Part shown: in pieces, positions 34,119 through 43,545 of the stretch
Layout: every line of letters begins with the position of its first letter
How positions within the stretch are numbered: the stretch's first letter is position 1
NCBI RefSeq assembly: GCF_001975825.1
Contig: NZ_MTKN01000044.1
Location: 1 to 64,000 of the forward strand
Direction of reading: 5' to 3'
From: [Flexibacter] sp. ATCC 35208
GTDB lineage: Bacteria; Bacteroidota; Bacteroidia; Chitinophagales; Chitinophagaceae
Length of the DNA: 64,000 bases
Notes under the pieces: generated by a model
Databases searched by the model: none
Told to the model about the DNA's origin: nothing
Seen by the model: only the letters and a program-made list of their open reading frames with translations
Position numbers and translations under genes: made by a program

Positions 34119-34772
34119 TCAATATTCCAGTATTTCTTTGATACAGGCAATGGCCTGTTCGCAATCCTGGCGGCTAATAGCGTCTAATAATTCTACATGC
34201 AGATCCTGTGTTACGGTCATGATAGAAGTATCCCGCATGGTGTCCAGCAGGTATCTTTTTACATGTTTGGCAGTTGCCTTGTATAGGTCTTCCAACACGG
34301 GATTGCAGGTTGCATGGGCCATACAGCTATGAAAAGCCAGGTCTTCATCAATACTCTGTTCTATCTGCCCGGTTTTGCCAAAGTGATCCCTGCGCTGCAG
34401 CACTTCTGCCATGTTGCGGATATCCGCTTCTGTACGGTTCATTGCCGCTTTCTCCGCCATTTTGATTTCCAGCCAGGCGCGTACTTCATCTATGTGTTTG
34501 GTATCCGCCTTGCTCAGACGAACATCGATGGGCTCGCGGGAGCTCACCATCTCATTTACAAATGAACCGACACCATGGCGTACATCGAGTATGCCAATGT
34601 TAGCCAGCAACTTTATAGCTTCTCTGATTGTAGACCGGCCCACCCCAAAAGAAGCCATCATATCCGTTTCGTTCGGCAGCTTTTCGCCTACCTGATATGT
34701 ACCATTGACAATCAGATCGTTTATGCGATCAGCAACTTCTTCCGCAAGTGTTTTCCTATGTATTTTAGTCAT
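34119..34772 (-). CDS. GntR/FadR-family transcriptional regulator
   Basis: A 217-residue regulator with an N-terminal GntR winged helix (VGEKLPNETDMMASFGVGRS, TIREAIKLLANIGILDVRHG) and an FCD effector domain from about 85, with metal-type positions in DEDLAFHSCMAHAT and QDLHVELLDAI. FadR-type proteins answer to organic acids or sugar acids. It lies 5 bases after the ModF-like ABC gene and 30 bases before the serine-hydrolase homologue on the same strand. Targets are unclear. Confidence 0.9.
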   Translation of the reverse strand: MTKIHRKTLAEEVADRINDLIVNGTYQVGEKLPNETDMMASFGVGRSTIREAIKLLANIGILDVRHGVGSFVNEMVSSREPIDVRLSKADTKHIDEVRAWLEIKMAEKAAMNRTEADIRNMAEVLQRRDHFGKTGQIEQSIDEDLAFHSCMAHATCNPVLEDLYKATAKHVKRYLLDTMRDTSIMTVTQDLHVELLDAISRQDCEQAIACIKEILEY

Positions 34773-34777
34773 GTCAG

Positions 34778-36229
34778 CTATTGAATCGTTTCTATTTTTA
34801 CCACATGTCCTTTATCCAGTAAAATCCTTTTTTCCAGGCAGGATGGAAGGGCCGATTCGTAATGGCCTACATAAATTAATGTTGTCCCGTTTGCGCACAA
34901 TTTGTCGACAAACTTATTGAAGTATTGTGTCTGGTCATTGTCCAGTCCCTGACACGGTTCATCCAGAATTAACAATTCAGGATTCTTGATGATCGCTCTC
35001 GCCAGCAGTGCCAGGCGTTGTTTACCCAATGGCAGGGTGTTGAGTAGTTCATGCTGTACATCCTTCATGTTCAGGAACGCTATCAGTTCTCTTACTTTCA
35101 CAGTCTGCGAGTAAGGGAGCTGTTTGAACAACCCGATAGAATCATAAAAACCGGATGCTATACTGGTGAATACCGTTGCACTGGGATCAAAATACCAGTG
35201 CAGTTCCGGACTGATTAAACCGATCTTTTCCTTGATGTCCCAGATACTTTCACCACTCCCTCGTTGTTTACCAAAGAGGAAGAGGCCATCTACATAAGAC
35301 TGTGGATGATCTGCACAGACCAGGCTTAGTAAAGTTGATTTACCGGAACCATTGTGTCCCTGCAATAACCACTTTTCACCGGCGTTCACTTCCCAGTTAA
35401 TATTATTCAGTACCTGCTTTTCACCATAGTGAATATTCATATCGACCATCTTCACTACCTGTGCTGCATGATACACTGGCTTTTCCGTGAGGAATTCAGG
35501 CAGTGGTTCCAGTTCGTGCAATATCTCGCTGGAATGCTCATTGGTAGAAGAGGAGACCAGTTTACCATCAATGATCTGCGCATACTGATGCACATTATTG
35601 GGTACGGCAGAGTCGTTGGTGATAAGAATGTATTGAGATCCCACCTGGGTAAGTTCTTCCAGCAGGGTATTTAAGTTCTTTCTGGAAGCTACATCCAGAC
35701 CGGCGTAAGGCTGGTCCAGGATTAGCAGTTGTGGCTTGAGCCAGAGGGCCTTGACCAATTGCAGCTTTTTGTGCTCCCCGCTGGAAAGTTCTATCAGCTG
35801 AGAGTCCAGCAGTTCTCTATATCCGAGTGCATCGATAATTTTATCGGCATCGGCGATATCGAGGTTCTTTTCTTTTCCAAAGACTTTAAAATCGCCAAGT
35901 ACGGTAAGGGTTTCTCTCGCCTGTTTACGATTATAGCGCTGTTGGTAGTAAAAATTCGCGTCGCCTTCTAAGTTCTTAAAGTGGTACCAGTTGGAAACGT
36001 AGAGTACCTGCTGAGGAAGCAGGCTGTTTTTATCAAAGTTATATTCGATGTTGCCGTCGATACCTTTAGGTGTTTCTATCAGTTGGGCGAGGGTGGTTTT
36101 TCCGCTCCCGCTTATTCCGTTCAGCACCCAGTTTTGTCCACGAACTATATTCCAGCTTAAATTATCTAATACGATCTTGTCTTTAAACCTGACATTCAGA
36201 TTTAAAACTTTAACAACGGGCTCTGACAT
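34778..36229 (-). CDS. ModF-like protein with two ABC ATPase domains
   Basis: A 483-residue soluble protein with two ABC domains and no membrane segment. The first has Walker A GISGSGKTT, signature LSSGEHKK and Walker B LLILDQP. The second has GHNGSGKST, a weak signature PLGKQRLALLARA and LLILDEP. The order and size match ModF/PhrA, associated with molybdenum or photorepair in E. coli but of unclear biochemical role. There are no molybdate genes nearby. Start 36229 or the adjacent 36232. It is followed by the GntR gene. Confidence 0.85.
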   Translation of the reverse strand: MSEPVVKVLNLNVRFKDKIVLDNLSWNIVRGQNWVLNGISGSGKTTLAQLIETPKGIDGNIEYNFDKNSLLPQQVLYVSNWYHFKNLEGDANFYYQQRYNRKQARETLTVLGDFKVFGKEKNLDIADADKIIDALGYRELLDSQLIELSSGEHKKLQLVKALWLKPQLLILDQPYAGLDVASRKNLNTLLEELTQVGSQYILITNDSAVPNNVHQYAQIIDGKLVSSSTNEHSSEILHELEPLPEFLTEKPVYHAAQVVKMVDMNIHYGEKQVLNNINWEVNAGEKWLLQGHNGSGKSTLLSLVCADHPQSYVDGLFLFGKQRGSGESIWDIKEKIGLISPELHWYFDPSATVFTSIASGFYDSIGLFKQLPYSQTVKVRELIAFLNMKDVQHELLNTLPLGKQRLALLARAIIKNPELLILDEPCQGLDNDQTQYFNKFVDKLCANGTTLIYVGHYESALPSCLEKRILLDKGHVVKIETIQ

Positions 36230-36314
36230 CATATTCCAATTTCTGAGAGGAAGAGGCAGGATGTATCTTCAATAAATGAAACTCCTGAGAATCGCATAAA
36301 TGGATCCGAATTTT

Positions 36315-36350
36315 AAAGAGCGTGTATCAAAAGTAAGATACACGCTCTTT
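36315..36350. terminator. Terminator of ilvC, family-2 repeat copy 2
   Basis: Perfect 14-base stem AAAGAGCGTGTATC / GATACACGCTCTTT with an 8-base loop. The adjacent bases 36269-36310 contain GAATCGCATAAA and GGATCCGAA, matching the flank of the hairpin at 24973. Confidence 0.9.
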
Positions 36351-36358
36351 AATATATT

Positions 36359-37840
36359 TTAGGTAGTCTTAATTGACTTCATAGCTGTCATAGCTTTACG
36401 CAGTTTTCTTCCTACTACCTCAACCGGATGGTCGCGGAGGATTGCGTTGATGTTTACCAGTTCAGCGTTATCAACGGAACCGGTTTTACCTTCGTTGAAG
36501 TTTTTACCAACCAGATCAGTATCAACAGTCTTCATGAAACCAGCCAGCAATGGTTTACAAGCCTGATCAAACAGGTAACAGCCATATTCAGCGGTGTCAG
36601 AGATCACGCGGTTCATTTCGAACAGTTTCTTACGTGCAATAGTATTTGCGATCAGTGGAGTTTCGTGCAGAGACTCATAGTATGCAGATTCAGCTTTGAT
36701 ACCAGCTTCTACCATTGTTTCGAAAGCCAGTTCCACACCTGCTCTGATGAATGCTACCATCAGGGTGTAGTTGTCAAAGTATTCCTGTTCGCCGATCTTC
36801 ACGTCGCCAGCAGGTGTCTTTTCGAAGGCAGTTTCACCGGTTTCAGCTCTCCATTTCAGCAGGTTCGCATCACCATTAGCCCAGTCTTTCATCATGGTGC
36901 TGCTGAATTCGCCGCTCATGATGTCATCCTGGTGTTTCTGGAACAGCGGACGCATAATGGTCTTCAGTTCTTCAGAAATTTTGAAAGCAGCTATTTTCGC
37001 AGGGTTGCTCAGACGGTCCATCATACCACTTACACCACCGTGTTTCAGTGCTTCAGTCACTACTTCTACACCGTATTGAACTAATTTGGAAGCGTAACCA
37101 GCATCGATACCTTTCTCCAGCATTTTGTCGAAAGACAGGATAGAACCGGTTTGCAGCAGGCCACACAGGATGGTTTGCTCACCCATCAGGTCAGACTTTA
37201 CTTCAGCTACAAAGCTGGAACGCAGTACACCAGCTCTGTGGCCACCTGTACCTACGCAATAAGCTTTTGCCTGCTCCAGACCTTTACCTTCAGGATCGTT
37301 CTCCGGGTGAACAGCGATCAGGGTAGGTACACCAAAGCCTCTCAGGTACTCTGCTCTTACTTCAGAACCTGGGCATTTAGGTGCCACCATTATTACAGTG
37401 ATGTCTTTACGGATTTGCATTCCTTCTTCTACAATGTTGAACCCGTGAGAGTACAGCAGGGTAGAATTCTTTTTCATCAAAGGCATTATCTTAGTTACCA
37501 CAGCAGTGTGTTGCTTGTCGGGAGTGAGGTTCACTACCACATCTGCACCTGGAATCAGTTCTTCGAATGTGCCAACCTTGAAGTTGTTGTCAGTTGCATT
37601 TTTCCAGGAATCTCTCTTGTTGTCGATCGCTTCCTGGCGCAGTGCGTAGGAAATGTCCAGACCACTATCTCTGAGGTTCAGACCCTGATTTAAACCCTGA
37701 GCACCTGCTCCAACGATAACTACTTTCTTACCCTTGAGGGCTGCTACGCCGTCAGCAAATTCAGCGATGTCCATGAACTCGCATACACCTAATTGGTTCA
37801 GTTGCTCCCTGAGGGGTAAAGAATTAAAATAATTTGCCAT
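36359..37840 (-). CDS. ilvC: Ketol-acid reductoisomerase, class II (long form)
   Basis: A 493-residue enzyme that converts acetolactate to dihydroxyisovalerate with NADPH and Mg2+ in valine, leucine and isoleucine synthesis. The Rossmann motif is [21 protein letters not shown], and SYALRQ carries the phosphate-binding Arg. [14 protein letters not shown] holds the first metal Asp/Glu. Two KARI C-terminal knots make the long, plant/E. coli-like form. It stands alone, apart from the usual ilvD-ilvBN-leu genes, and ends in a strong terminator. Codon use looks optimised. Confidence 0.95.
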   Translation of the reverse strand: MANYFNSLPLREQLNQLGVCEFMDIAEFADGVAALKGKKVVIVGAGAQGLNQGLNLRDSGLDISYALRQEAIDNKRDSWKNATDNNFKVGTFEELIPGADVVVNLTPDKQHTAVVTKIMPLMKKNSTLLYSHGFNIVEEGMQIRKDITVIMVAPKCPGSEVRAEYLRGFGVPTLIAVHPENDPEGKGLEQAKAYCVGTGGHRAGVLRSSFVAEVKSDLMGEQTILCGLLQTGSILSFDKMLEKGIDAGYASKLVQYGVEVVTEALKHGGVSGMMDRLSNPAKIAAFKISEELKTIMRPLFQKHQDDIMSGEFSSTMMKDWANGDANLLKWRAETGETAFEKTPAGDVKIGEQEYFDNYTLMVAFIRAGVELAFETMVEAGIKAESAYYESLHETPLIANTIARKKLFEMNRVISDTAEYGCYLFDQACKPLLAGFMKTVDTDLVGKNFNEGKTGSVDNAELVNINAILRDHPVEVVGRKLRKAMTAMKSIKTT

Positions 37841-37984
37841 TGCTTCTTAAAGTATTAATTAAAGTCTAAATGTTAAGTCCGATGTCGTGTCATCTGATGA
37901 CAAAGTTATCAGGATTTTTATTATTGTCAATACCCATTTTATATTTCGGGAATTATTTCAAAGAGACCCGGAATTTTTTAGATA

Positions 37985-38101
37985 TTATTTAATTAGGCTA
38001 CCCTTTCTGCCTGATTTTCGAATGATGAGGCTGTAACGGAAGTATACCACGAACCCGATCAGCAGCCATCCAATAAGGCGTAACCAGTTTTCTATGCCCT
38101 T
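37985..38101 (-). pseudogene. C-terminal relic of an amino-acid permease
   Basis: On the minus strand a frame of about 38 codons, opened by an upstream TAG, reads GIENWLRLIGWLLIGFVVYF followed by RYSLIIRKSGRKG and a stop at 37985. This is the typical last helix and basic tail of APC-superfamily amino-acid permeases (WxRxxxWLxIGxxIYFxY). No upstream part of such a gene is present. The rest of the 37841-38310 gap holds no gene I can support. Confidence 0.55.
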
Positions 38102-38310
38102 CTAATGTTTTAGAAGTTTCCGTTTTTCATATAGTGGGGGAATAAAAAGGTGGGTAAAAACAACAGTGAGAGCGTGAAGTGGACAAATTTAACGATTGAT
38201 GACCAACTTTAACAATTTTTTGTCTACGAAAAAGAGGTTTTCATCTCTGAATTTTAGGATTTCTGACTAAGGGTATAGGATGAATATTTCCTTCGTTATA
38301 ATTTTCACCT

Positions 38311-39270
38311 ATGAAAAATACTTTTCATGGCATACTGATAGTCGTCATCATACTCCTGACCATATTTGTACCATATCCGCCTAAGCATTCCCTGACCATC
38401 ACTGCGCGGGAATTATACTATTCCGTGATGCTGGACAATGTGATGGCCGCCGGTGGATATTTCCTGAATTTTTATGTCTTTATTCCCTTTTTGTATTACG
38501 GGAAAAGGGCGTTTTATTTCCTGGTATTAATCGCCTATGCAATATGCGTGATTTATATTCCCACAATACTCAACTACTTTTTTTCAGGGTTTCACTTTTT
38601 AGATCCGCTGCACTTTCCTATACCTCAATTAGTATTGCTGGCAGCAGCGCTCATGTTATCGTACATCGCACGCAAACGCTATGAATGGAAACAGTTGTCA
38701 GAAGAAAAGACAGCGTTTGAATTGTTCGCATTGAAACAACAAATGCAACCACATTTTTTCTTCAATACGCTGAATGGCATTTATGGGTTATCTATACAGC
38801 AATCAGAAAAAACACCTGCGTATATTCTGAAACTGGCAAACATGATGCGGTATGTACTATACGAAAGCAATGCTGACAAAGTATCGCTTGCCAAAGAACT
38901 GGACCACATCAGCAACTACTGCCAGATGCAACAGCTCAGGCTTGGATTGAACAACCAGGTATCACTGCGCATCACCGGGGAGGCGGGTACAAACCAGATT
39001 GCACCATTTATCCTAATACCTTTTATCGAGAATAGTTTCAAACATGGTATCTCTTCCAGCAGGGAGACGCAAATGCTGATTGAAATAAACACAACCACAG
39101 ATTCACTTCATTTTTCAGCAACAAATACAATTGTAAAAACAGCTTCGAATGACGGTGTTGGTATCAAAAATGTAAAACGCAGACTGGATTTAATTTATCC
39201 CGATCAATACACGCTGACCATCAGTCAGCAAACGCAGCAATTCATCGTTCAACTCAGTGTAAAGTTATGA
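38311..39270 (+). CDS. LytS/YehU-type sensor histidine kinase
   Basis: A 319-residue membrane kinase: four predicted helices in about 1-115, a short coiled linker, then the His_kinase domain. The phosphoacceptor is in LKQQMQPHFFFNTLNGIY, and the ATP-lid region is in FILIPFIENSFKHGIS and GVGIKNVKRRLDL. No extracellular sensor domain is seen, so the membrane part is likely the sensor. Its stop overlaps the start of the LytTR regulator by 4 bases (ATGA), so they are a cognate pair. Confidence 0.93.
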   Translation: MKNTFHGILIVVIILLTIFVPYPPKHSLTITARELYYSVMLDNVMAAGGYFLNFYVFIPFLYYGKRAFYFLVLIAYAICVIYIPTILNYFFSGFHFLDPLHFPIPQLVLLAAALMLSYIARKRYEWKQLSEEKTAFELFALKQQMQPHFFFNTLNGIYGLSIQQSEKTPAYILKLANMMRYVLYESNADKVSLAKELDHISNYCQMQQLRLGLNNQVSLRITGEAGTNQIAPFILIPFIENSFKHGISSSRETQMLIEINTTTDSLHFSATNTIVKTASNDGVGIKNVKRRLDLIYPDQYTLTISQQTQQFIVQLSVKL

Positions 39271-39950
39271 GACCTTTAGATGCTATTACTATCGACGACG
39301 AGCCGATCGCCCACGAAATCCTGGCACACTACAGCAAAAGGCTAAACGGGATCAGGCTGAAACGGCAATTTACCAATCCGGAGCAGGCATGTAAATACCT
39401 GGCCAGCAACCATGTAGACCTGATCCTGCTGGATATAGAAATGGCAGATGTAAATGGGTTTGCGTTTTACAGATCGTTGCCACAGCGACCTATGGTGATC
39501 TTCACAACCGCACATCCTGAGTATGCATTAGAAGGATTTAACGTGTCGGCGGTAGACTACCTGCTGAAACCCTTTTCGGAAGAGCGTTTTGAACAGGCGA
39601 TCCTGAAAGCCGGTATGCAGAAAGATGTGCAGGAAATGGCGCCCTCACTCACTATCAGGGCCGACTATGAAACGAGGAATGTGCAGCTGAAAGACATCCT
39701 GTATATCGAAGGGTTAAACAACTACGTTAAAATCTATACCACATCGGCCACACATCCTTTATTGTCTATGATTTCGCTGAAAGAGATGATGAGCCGCTTG
39801 CCGGGCCATCAGTTCATGCGCATACACAGATCTTACATCGTGCCTCGCCCCAGGGTGAGCGCTATTACCAGCCGTTACGTCACGGTGGCAGGGAAAAAGC
39901 TGCCGGTAGGAGATACTTATCGCAGTAGTGTGATGACGATTCTCCAATAA
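39267..39950 (+). CDS. LytTR-family response regulator
   Basis: A 227-residue response regulator with a receiver domain (DDEPIAHEI, phosphoacceptor Asp in LILLDIEMADVNG, Lys in DYLLKPF) and a LytTR DNA-binding domain from about 130 (DILYIEGLNNYVKIYT, FMRIHRSYIVPRPRVSAI). It is translated with the upstream kinase. LytTR proteins bind imperfect direct repeats. The secreted protein at 40010, 60 bases downstream, is the nearest candidate target. Confidence 0.94.
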   Translation: MRPLDAITIDDEPIAHEILAHYSKRLNGIRLKRQFTNPEQACKYLASNHVDLILLDIEMADVNGFAFYRSLPQRPMVIFTTAHPEYALEGFNVSAVDYLLKPFSEERFEQAILKAGMQKDVQEMAPSLTIRADYETRNVQLKDILYIEGLNNYVKIYTTSATHPLLSMISLKEMMSRLPGHQFMRIHRSYIVPRPRVSAITSRYVTVAGKKLPVGDTYRSSVMTILQ

Positions 39951-39997
39951 AATAGGATGGTTTTCCCTTATTATTTTCTGCCGGATATATAGGAATA

Positions 39998-40005
39998 TAG
40001 ATTTG
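39998..40005 (+). promoter_or_regulatory. -7 element TAGATTTG
   Basis: TAGATTTG lies 4 bases before ATG 40010, another promoter that places the transcript start at the initiation codon. Confidence 0.6.
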
Positions 40006-40009
40006 CCGG

Positions 40010-41572
40010 ATGAAGTATTTATTGCCTGTCACTCTACTTGCTTTTATCCCTTTGTCTGTCTGGTCACAGCCTCCCGGTCCGCCTATGCCTACCGGTCGTA
40101 CGCAAAAAGTGCTGCTTATTCTGAATGAAAAGACAGGAAAAACTGACACGGTTAAAATGGGTAATTTTATCAGGTTGTGGTTCTGGTCCGATACGAAACT
40201 GAAGATGGAACAACCACTTACCCGCACCGACTTCAGAAAACATACCTATTATGTAGAATCCAACCTGATGGGGGTGACGGATAGTGCCCTTATATTTTTA
40301 AAACGGTCTCCTTTTATCCCTGTACCACCCATTCCATTGCCGATCCCACTTCCCATCCGCCTGCCCAACAAGATCCCGATGCATGAATACGATACCATCA
40401 AACTAAGCCAGATCAAAGGTATCCGTATGGTCAACATGGGCCTGGAAGGTGCCGCTGTCGGCGTCACCATGGTTCCTGCCATGTCTATCGTACCGGATTA
40501 CTTTACTACCTGGCCGGGCATGATGTTCATGCAACCCAGTATGTCTATTGTATCCACCTATGTGGGCGATGTCATGTTCCCAATGCATAAAGTGAACAGG
40601 GAACGGAAAAAGACCCATTATACCCTGGGCACCAGCGAAATACCAACGGATACCATGTACTATATCCAGAAGCGGAAGATGAATGGTGAAAACGATTATG
40701 AATGGGAAGTGGAAAGGCTGGAACGCTACGAAAAAATGTATAAACACATTAAAAAGGAGCTGTCAGACGAAATGCTGGATCATTATCAGGGTAATACCAT
40801 CTTCAGCATACCCCTGGGCGTTACCCTCATCCCGGATGGTTTCAGAAGCGGGGAAGATATGAAAACAAGGATCAGTATCACTGAACGGAAGTTCTTCTTT
40901 GGCTTCGCTACTGAGAACTTTATCACCGACCGGCACCGCATCGGGAATGAATTGACCCTCAACAGGACGGAACGGTTTATGTCGGTGACTGGTACCAACA
41001 GTATATCCATCAATTCTACAATGGGTATGATCCTGTCTAACTTCACTTACCTGAAGTGGGGCCTTAAAGGCATATACAGTGAGGGATATAAGAAACGGCA
41101 ATGGATTAAGATTCACCAGCTGGACGACGAAATCGCTGCTTCTGAAGAGGTAGACGATATAGAAACGGGACTGCTCATGGCAAAGCGGAATTACTTCAGG
41201 ACCATGCTGGCCGCAGAGCCGAAACCTTACCTGCTATTCGGGGTAGGTGCCGTGAATACCACCCTGATCAAAGTAAAGGGTAGTGATGCCAGCGGTATCG
41301 GCTCTACTGACTACTCCCAGCAGAAATTTGCACTGGAAGGCGGGTTTGGGATGTTCACCCGCGTGGGAAAACGCCTCACGTACGACTTTTCTGCCAAATA
41401 CATCTGGACACCGAAGTACAGCCCTTACATCGGCGGATTGGAGCGCTATAGCGGGTTTAGATTACAGTTGAACATCGGTTATATGTCAGGCGTGTCTTTT
41501 ATGAGAATGAGACGAATATTAAAGATGGCAAATACAAACAGAGATCCTAAAGGAGATGAATTAAAGCTATAA
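40010..41572 (+). CDS. Secreted outer-membrane-like protein, hypothetical
   Basis: A 520-residue protein with a signal peptide (1-19, ending SVWSQ) and an N-terminal domain of about 30-170 with a proline ladder PVPPIPLPIPLPIRLP. A Met-rich middle part (TMVPAMSIV, MMFMQPSMSI) follows. The C-terminal half has alternating aromatic strands (FFFGFATENF, LTYDFSAKYIWTPKYSPYIG, GFRLQLNIGYMSGV) like an outer-membrane barrel. I do not recognise a family. It has its own promoter next to the LytS/LytTR pair. Confidence 0.75.
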   Translation: MKYLLPVTLLAFIPLSVWSQPPGPPMPTGRTQKVLLILNEKTGKTDTVKMGNFIRLWFWSDTKLKMEQPLTRTDFRKHTYYVESNLMGVTDSALIFLKRSPFIPVPPIPLPIPLPIRLPNKIPMHEYDTIKLSQIKGIRMVNMGLEGAAVGVTMVPAMSIVPDYFTTWPGMMFMQPSMSIVSTYVGDVMFPMHKVNRERKKTHYTLGTSEIPTDTMYYIQKRKMNGENDYEWEVERLERYEKMYKHIKKELSDEMLDHYQGNTIFSIPLGVTLIPDGFRSGEDMKTRISITERKFFFGFATENFITDRHRIGNELTLNRTERFMSVTGTNSISINSTMGMILSNFTYLKWGLKGIYSEGYKKRQWIKIHQLDDEIAASEEVDDIETGLLMAKRNYFRTMLAAEPKPYLLFGVGAVNTTLIKVKGSDASGIGSTDYSQQKFALEGGFGMFTRVGKRLTYDFSAKYIWTPKYSPYIGGLERYSGFRLQLNIGYMSGVSFMRMRRILKMANTNRDPKGDELKL

Positions 41573-41626
41573 ATTGGATATTTGATAATTTTTTATAATT
41601 TACGGTCCCATATTTTTTACTATCCT

Positions 41627-41998
41627 ATGAGTATTGAAAAGATCGTATTTGACAAGGTGTATGACGGCCCTATTGATGCAGACATTGACTGGGTGGCCGG
41701 CGGAAATTTTGATGGTTATATCTACAAAACCACTTTACGTTTTACGGAGGAAAAGAACGAAGTAGTCCTCACTACAAAGATTGTCGACCAGTCCAGGTAT
41801 GATGGAGAGGAATGTGATACAAATGACATCGGAACTTTTTCAGTTTCTGACAAACGGGCAATTGTTTGTCAGTTCCCCGGTTTCGATATGAGAGGAAGAT
41901 TCCTGGGTGAAAATTGCGAATTTATTGCGTTTTCTATCTGGCATAATAAGGACAGAACGCGCGCTTACTCCAGGGTGTATACGCTTACAGCCGACTAA
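41627..41998 (+). CDS. Hypothetical protein (123 residues)
   Basis: A soluble protein starting MSIEKIVFDKVYDGP with no signal or membrane segment. It has alternating hydrophobic strands (GYIYKTTLRF, NEVVLTTKIV, RAIVCQFPGFDMRGRF, FIAFSIWHNKDRTRAYSRVY), suggesting a small beta-sandwich. I know no family. Start 41627 is preferred over 41582 because the longer leader is AT-rich and non-descript. The gene stands alone between the barrel-like protein and a receiver protein. Confidence 0.65.
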   Translation: MSIEKIVFDKVYDGPIDADIDWVAGGNFDGYIYKTTLRFTEEKNEVVLTTKIVDQSRYDGEECDTNDIGTFSVSDKRAIVCQFPGFDMRGRFLGENCEFIAFSIWHNKDRTRAYSRVYTLTAD

Positions 41999-42195
41999 AA
42001 TGCGTATTCCGCTCTTTTGTAGCAGGGGGGCCAGGCATATTCTTCCGCACTGTATTCCCCGATCAGGGAAGAATTGCATTGCCGGGTGTGGGCTTTAGCA
42101 GATGGATATAATCGAAACCAGTTTTATCACTCATTACTTGAAATTGATAAAAATTGCTAATTTGCGGCACCCTAATAGCCGGGGGACTTACACTT

Positions 42196-42603
42196 ATGTG
42201 CAAAGACCAGATTACCATTTTACTGGTAGATGATGATATTGAAGACCAGACATTACTTTCTGAAGCCATTCATAAAATAGCGCCAGCTATTTGTATTAAA
42301 TTATTCAATAACGGGTCAGAGGTTTTACATTATTTATCTTCCAGGGAGGATGATACTCCTTGTTTAATAGTATTGGATTACAACATGCCAGGCATCAATG
42401 GCCTGCAGGTGTTGGAGCGGATAGGAGAGATCCACAGGCTCACCAGCATACCAAAAATAGTTTGGAGCACGTCCAATTCTCATCACTTTAGAACACAATG
42501 TTTGAACGCCGGAGCATTCAGGTATATAGTAAAGCCGCAAAATCTGCAGGACCTGAACCAGATTGCAGCGGATATTATTGATACTTGTGAGCGGGCGGCT
42601 TAG
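42196..42603 (+). CDS. Single-domain response regulator (Rcp1-like)
   Basis: A 135-residue stand-alone receiver starting MCKDQITILLVDDDIEDQ. The acidic pocket, the phosphoacceptor Asp in IVLDYNMPGING, Ser in IVWSTS and Lys in YIVKPQ are all present. It is a relative of the receiver at 1736-2140, with the same DYNMP and IPKIxWST features. No kinase is adjacent. A strong terminator and repeat copy D follow its stop. Confidence 0.88.
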   Translation: MCKDQITILLVDDDIEDQTLLSEAIHKIAPAICIKLFNNGSEVLHYLSSREDDTPCLIVLDYNMPGINGLQVLERIGEIHRLTSIPKIVWSTSNSHHFRTQCLNAGAFRYIVKPQNLQDLNQIAADIIDTCERAA

Positions 42604-42616
42604 GTTATTCAAAAAA

Positions 42617-42650
42617 AGAGCGGGGCACCTCAAAGTGCCCCGCTCTTTTT
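42617..42650. terminator. Bidirectional terminator after the receiver gene
   Basis: Perfect 12-base stem AGAGCGGGGCAC / GTGCCCCGCTCT with a CTCAAA loop. A seven-base A run precedes it and TTTT follows. Confidence 0.92.
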
Positions 42651-42704
42651 CTGAAAATGGTTTTCATCCCAGTTGGTGAATTCACTCTTTGATGAAGGGT
42701 TTAA
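42651..42704 (+). repeat. Conserved post-gene box, copy D
   Basis: CTGAAAATGGTTTTCATCCC, then GTTGGTGAATTC and ACTCTTTGATGAAGG, placed directly after the terminator T run. It is the shortest copy, ending at the stop of the convergent DUF2911 gene. Confidence 0.8.
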
Positions 42705-43541
42705 TTATTTACCTGCTTGCTTCAGGAACTCGTTGTTGAGATTAATATACTCCTGTATATTATCTTTCTTTGCCAGCTCTATACTCTCTTTGGAAGAAGC
42801 AATTGCACCGGCTTTATCACCAGCTTTCAGCTGCATCTTCGCTTTCCAGTATTTAATATAAAATACGTTCGGCTGTGCCTTGTCCATTTCATTGATCCAT
42901 TCCAGCGCTTTTTTAGCATCTATATTATTGTCGTAATAATATTGTGCTGCCTGCATGTAAGGCTTCTTTTCAGTCGCCATAGCTGAATCAATGCTTGCCA
43001 TGATCTCAGCTTTCTGATCGACAGTCATGTGCAGTTGTACCTGTGTATGATCCCATGAAATGCTCAATACAGCAGCAGCCGGCTTTACATTTTCGAAAGC
43101 CATGGTGTAAGTTTCTACTGCATAAGGCAGGGTAGATGGCTTTACATCAAAACGCAACAGATCGTCTTCTTTGCTGTAGGAATAAGAACCCCACTGATTA
43201 GATTTTTTGCTGATGATGATCGTCCATTTATCTTTTTCAGGAATAGCGAACAGGCCATAAGTACCTGCTTCGATCTTGTGACCTTCTATGCTAACTGCAT
43301 CTTCAAAGGTAATAGCAGGAATACCGTTCGCACCCAGTCTCCATACGGAACCGTAAGGTACCAGACCTCCAAAGATCTTACGACCGTTCATGTTTGGACG
43401 GTTGTACTTTAAAGTTACATCGTGAATACCTACTTTTTGTGTGATGCTGGTGCCGCTGCTGGCAGCTGGTACTTTCAAGGTTTGCGCATATATCCCGGTT
43501 GATAGCGAAAGGGATATAAGGGTGGTAATTATTGTTTTCAT
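42705..43541 (-). CDS. DUF2911-domain secreted protein
   Basis: A 278-residue exported protein. The signal peptide is 1-19 (TGIYAQ). The DUF2911 domain runs from about 25 to 170, with KYNRPNMNGRKIFGGLVPYG, WRLGANG and GTYGLFAIPEKDKWTIIISK. A helical TPR-like tail (AKKALEWINEMDKAQPNVFY, KYWKAKMQLKAGDKAGAIAS) ends it. The family is widespread in Bacteroidota and of unknown function. The promoter at 43546 is next to the start. The LuxR gene ends 15 bases upstream on the same strand. Confidence 0.9.
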   Translation of the reverse strand: MKTIITTLISLSLSTGIYAQTLKVPAASSGTSITQKVGIHDVTLKYNRPNMNGRKIFGGLVPYGSVWRLGANGIPAITFEDAVSIEGHKIEAGTYGLFAIPEKDKWTIIISKKSNQWGSYSYSKEDDLLRFDVKPSTLPYAVETYTMAFENVKPAAAVLSISWDHTQVQLHMTVDQKAEIMASIDSAMATEKKPYMQAAQYYYDNNIDAKKALEWINEMDKAQPNVFYIKYWKAKMQLKAGDKAGAIASSKESIELAKKDNIQEYINLNNEFLKQAGK

Positions 43542-43545
43542 AGGG

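Noticed and set aside
36428-37084. 218-residue antisense ORF inside ilvC
   Set aside because: Shadow of the ketol-acid reductoisomerase gene; no recognisable protein features.
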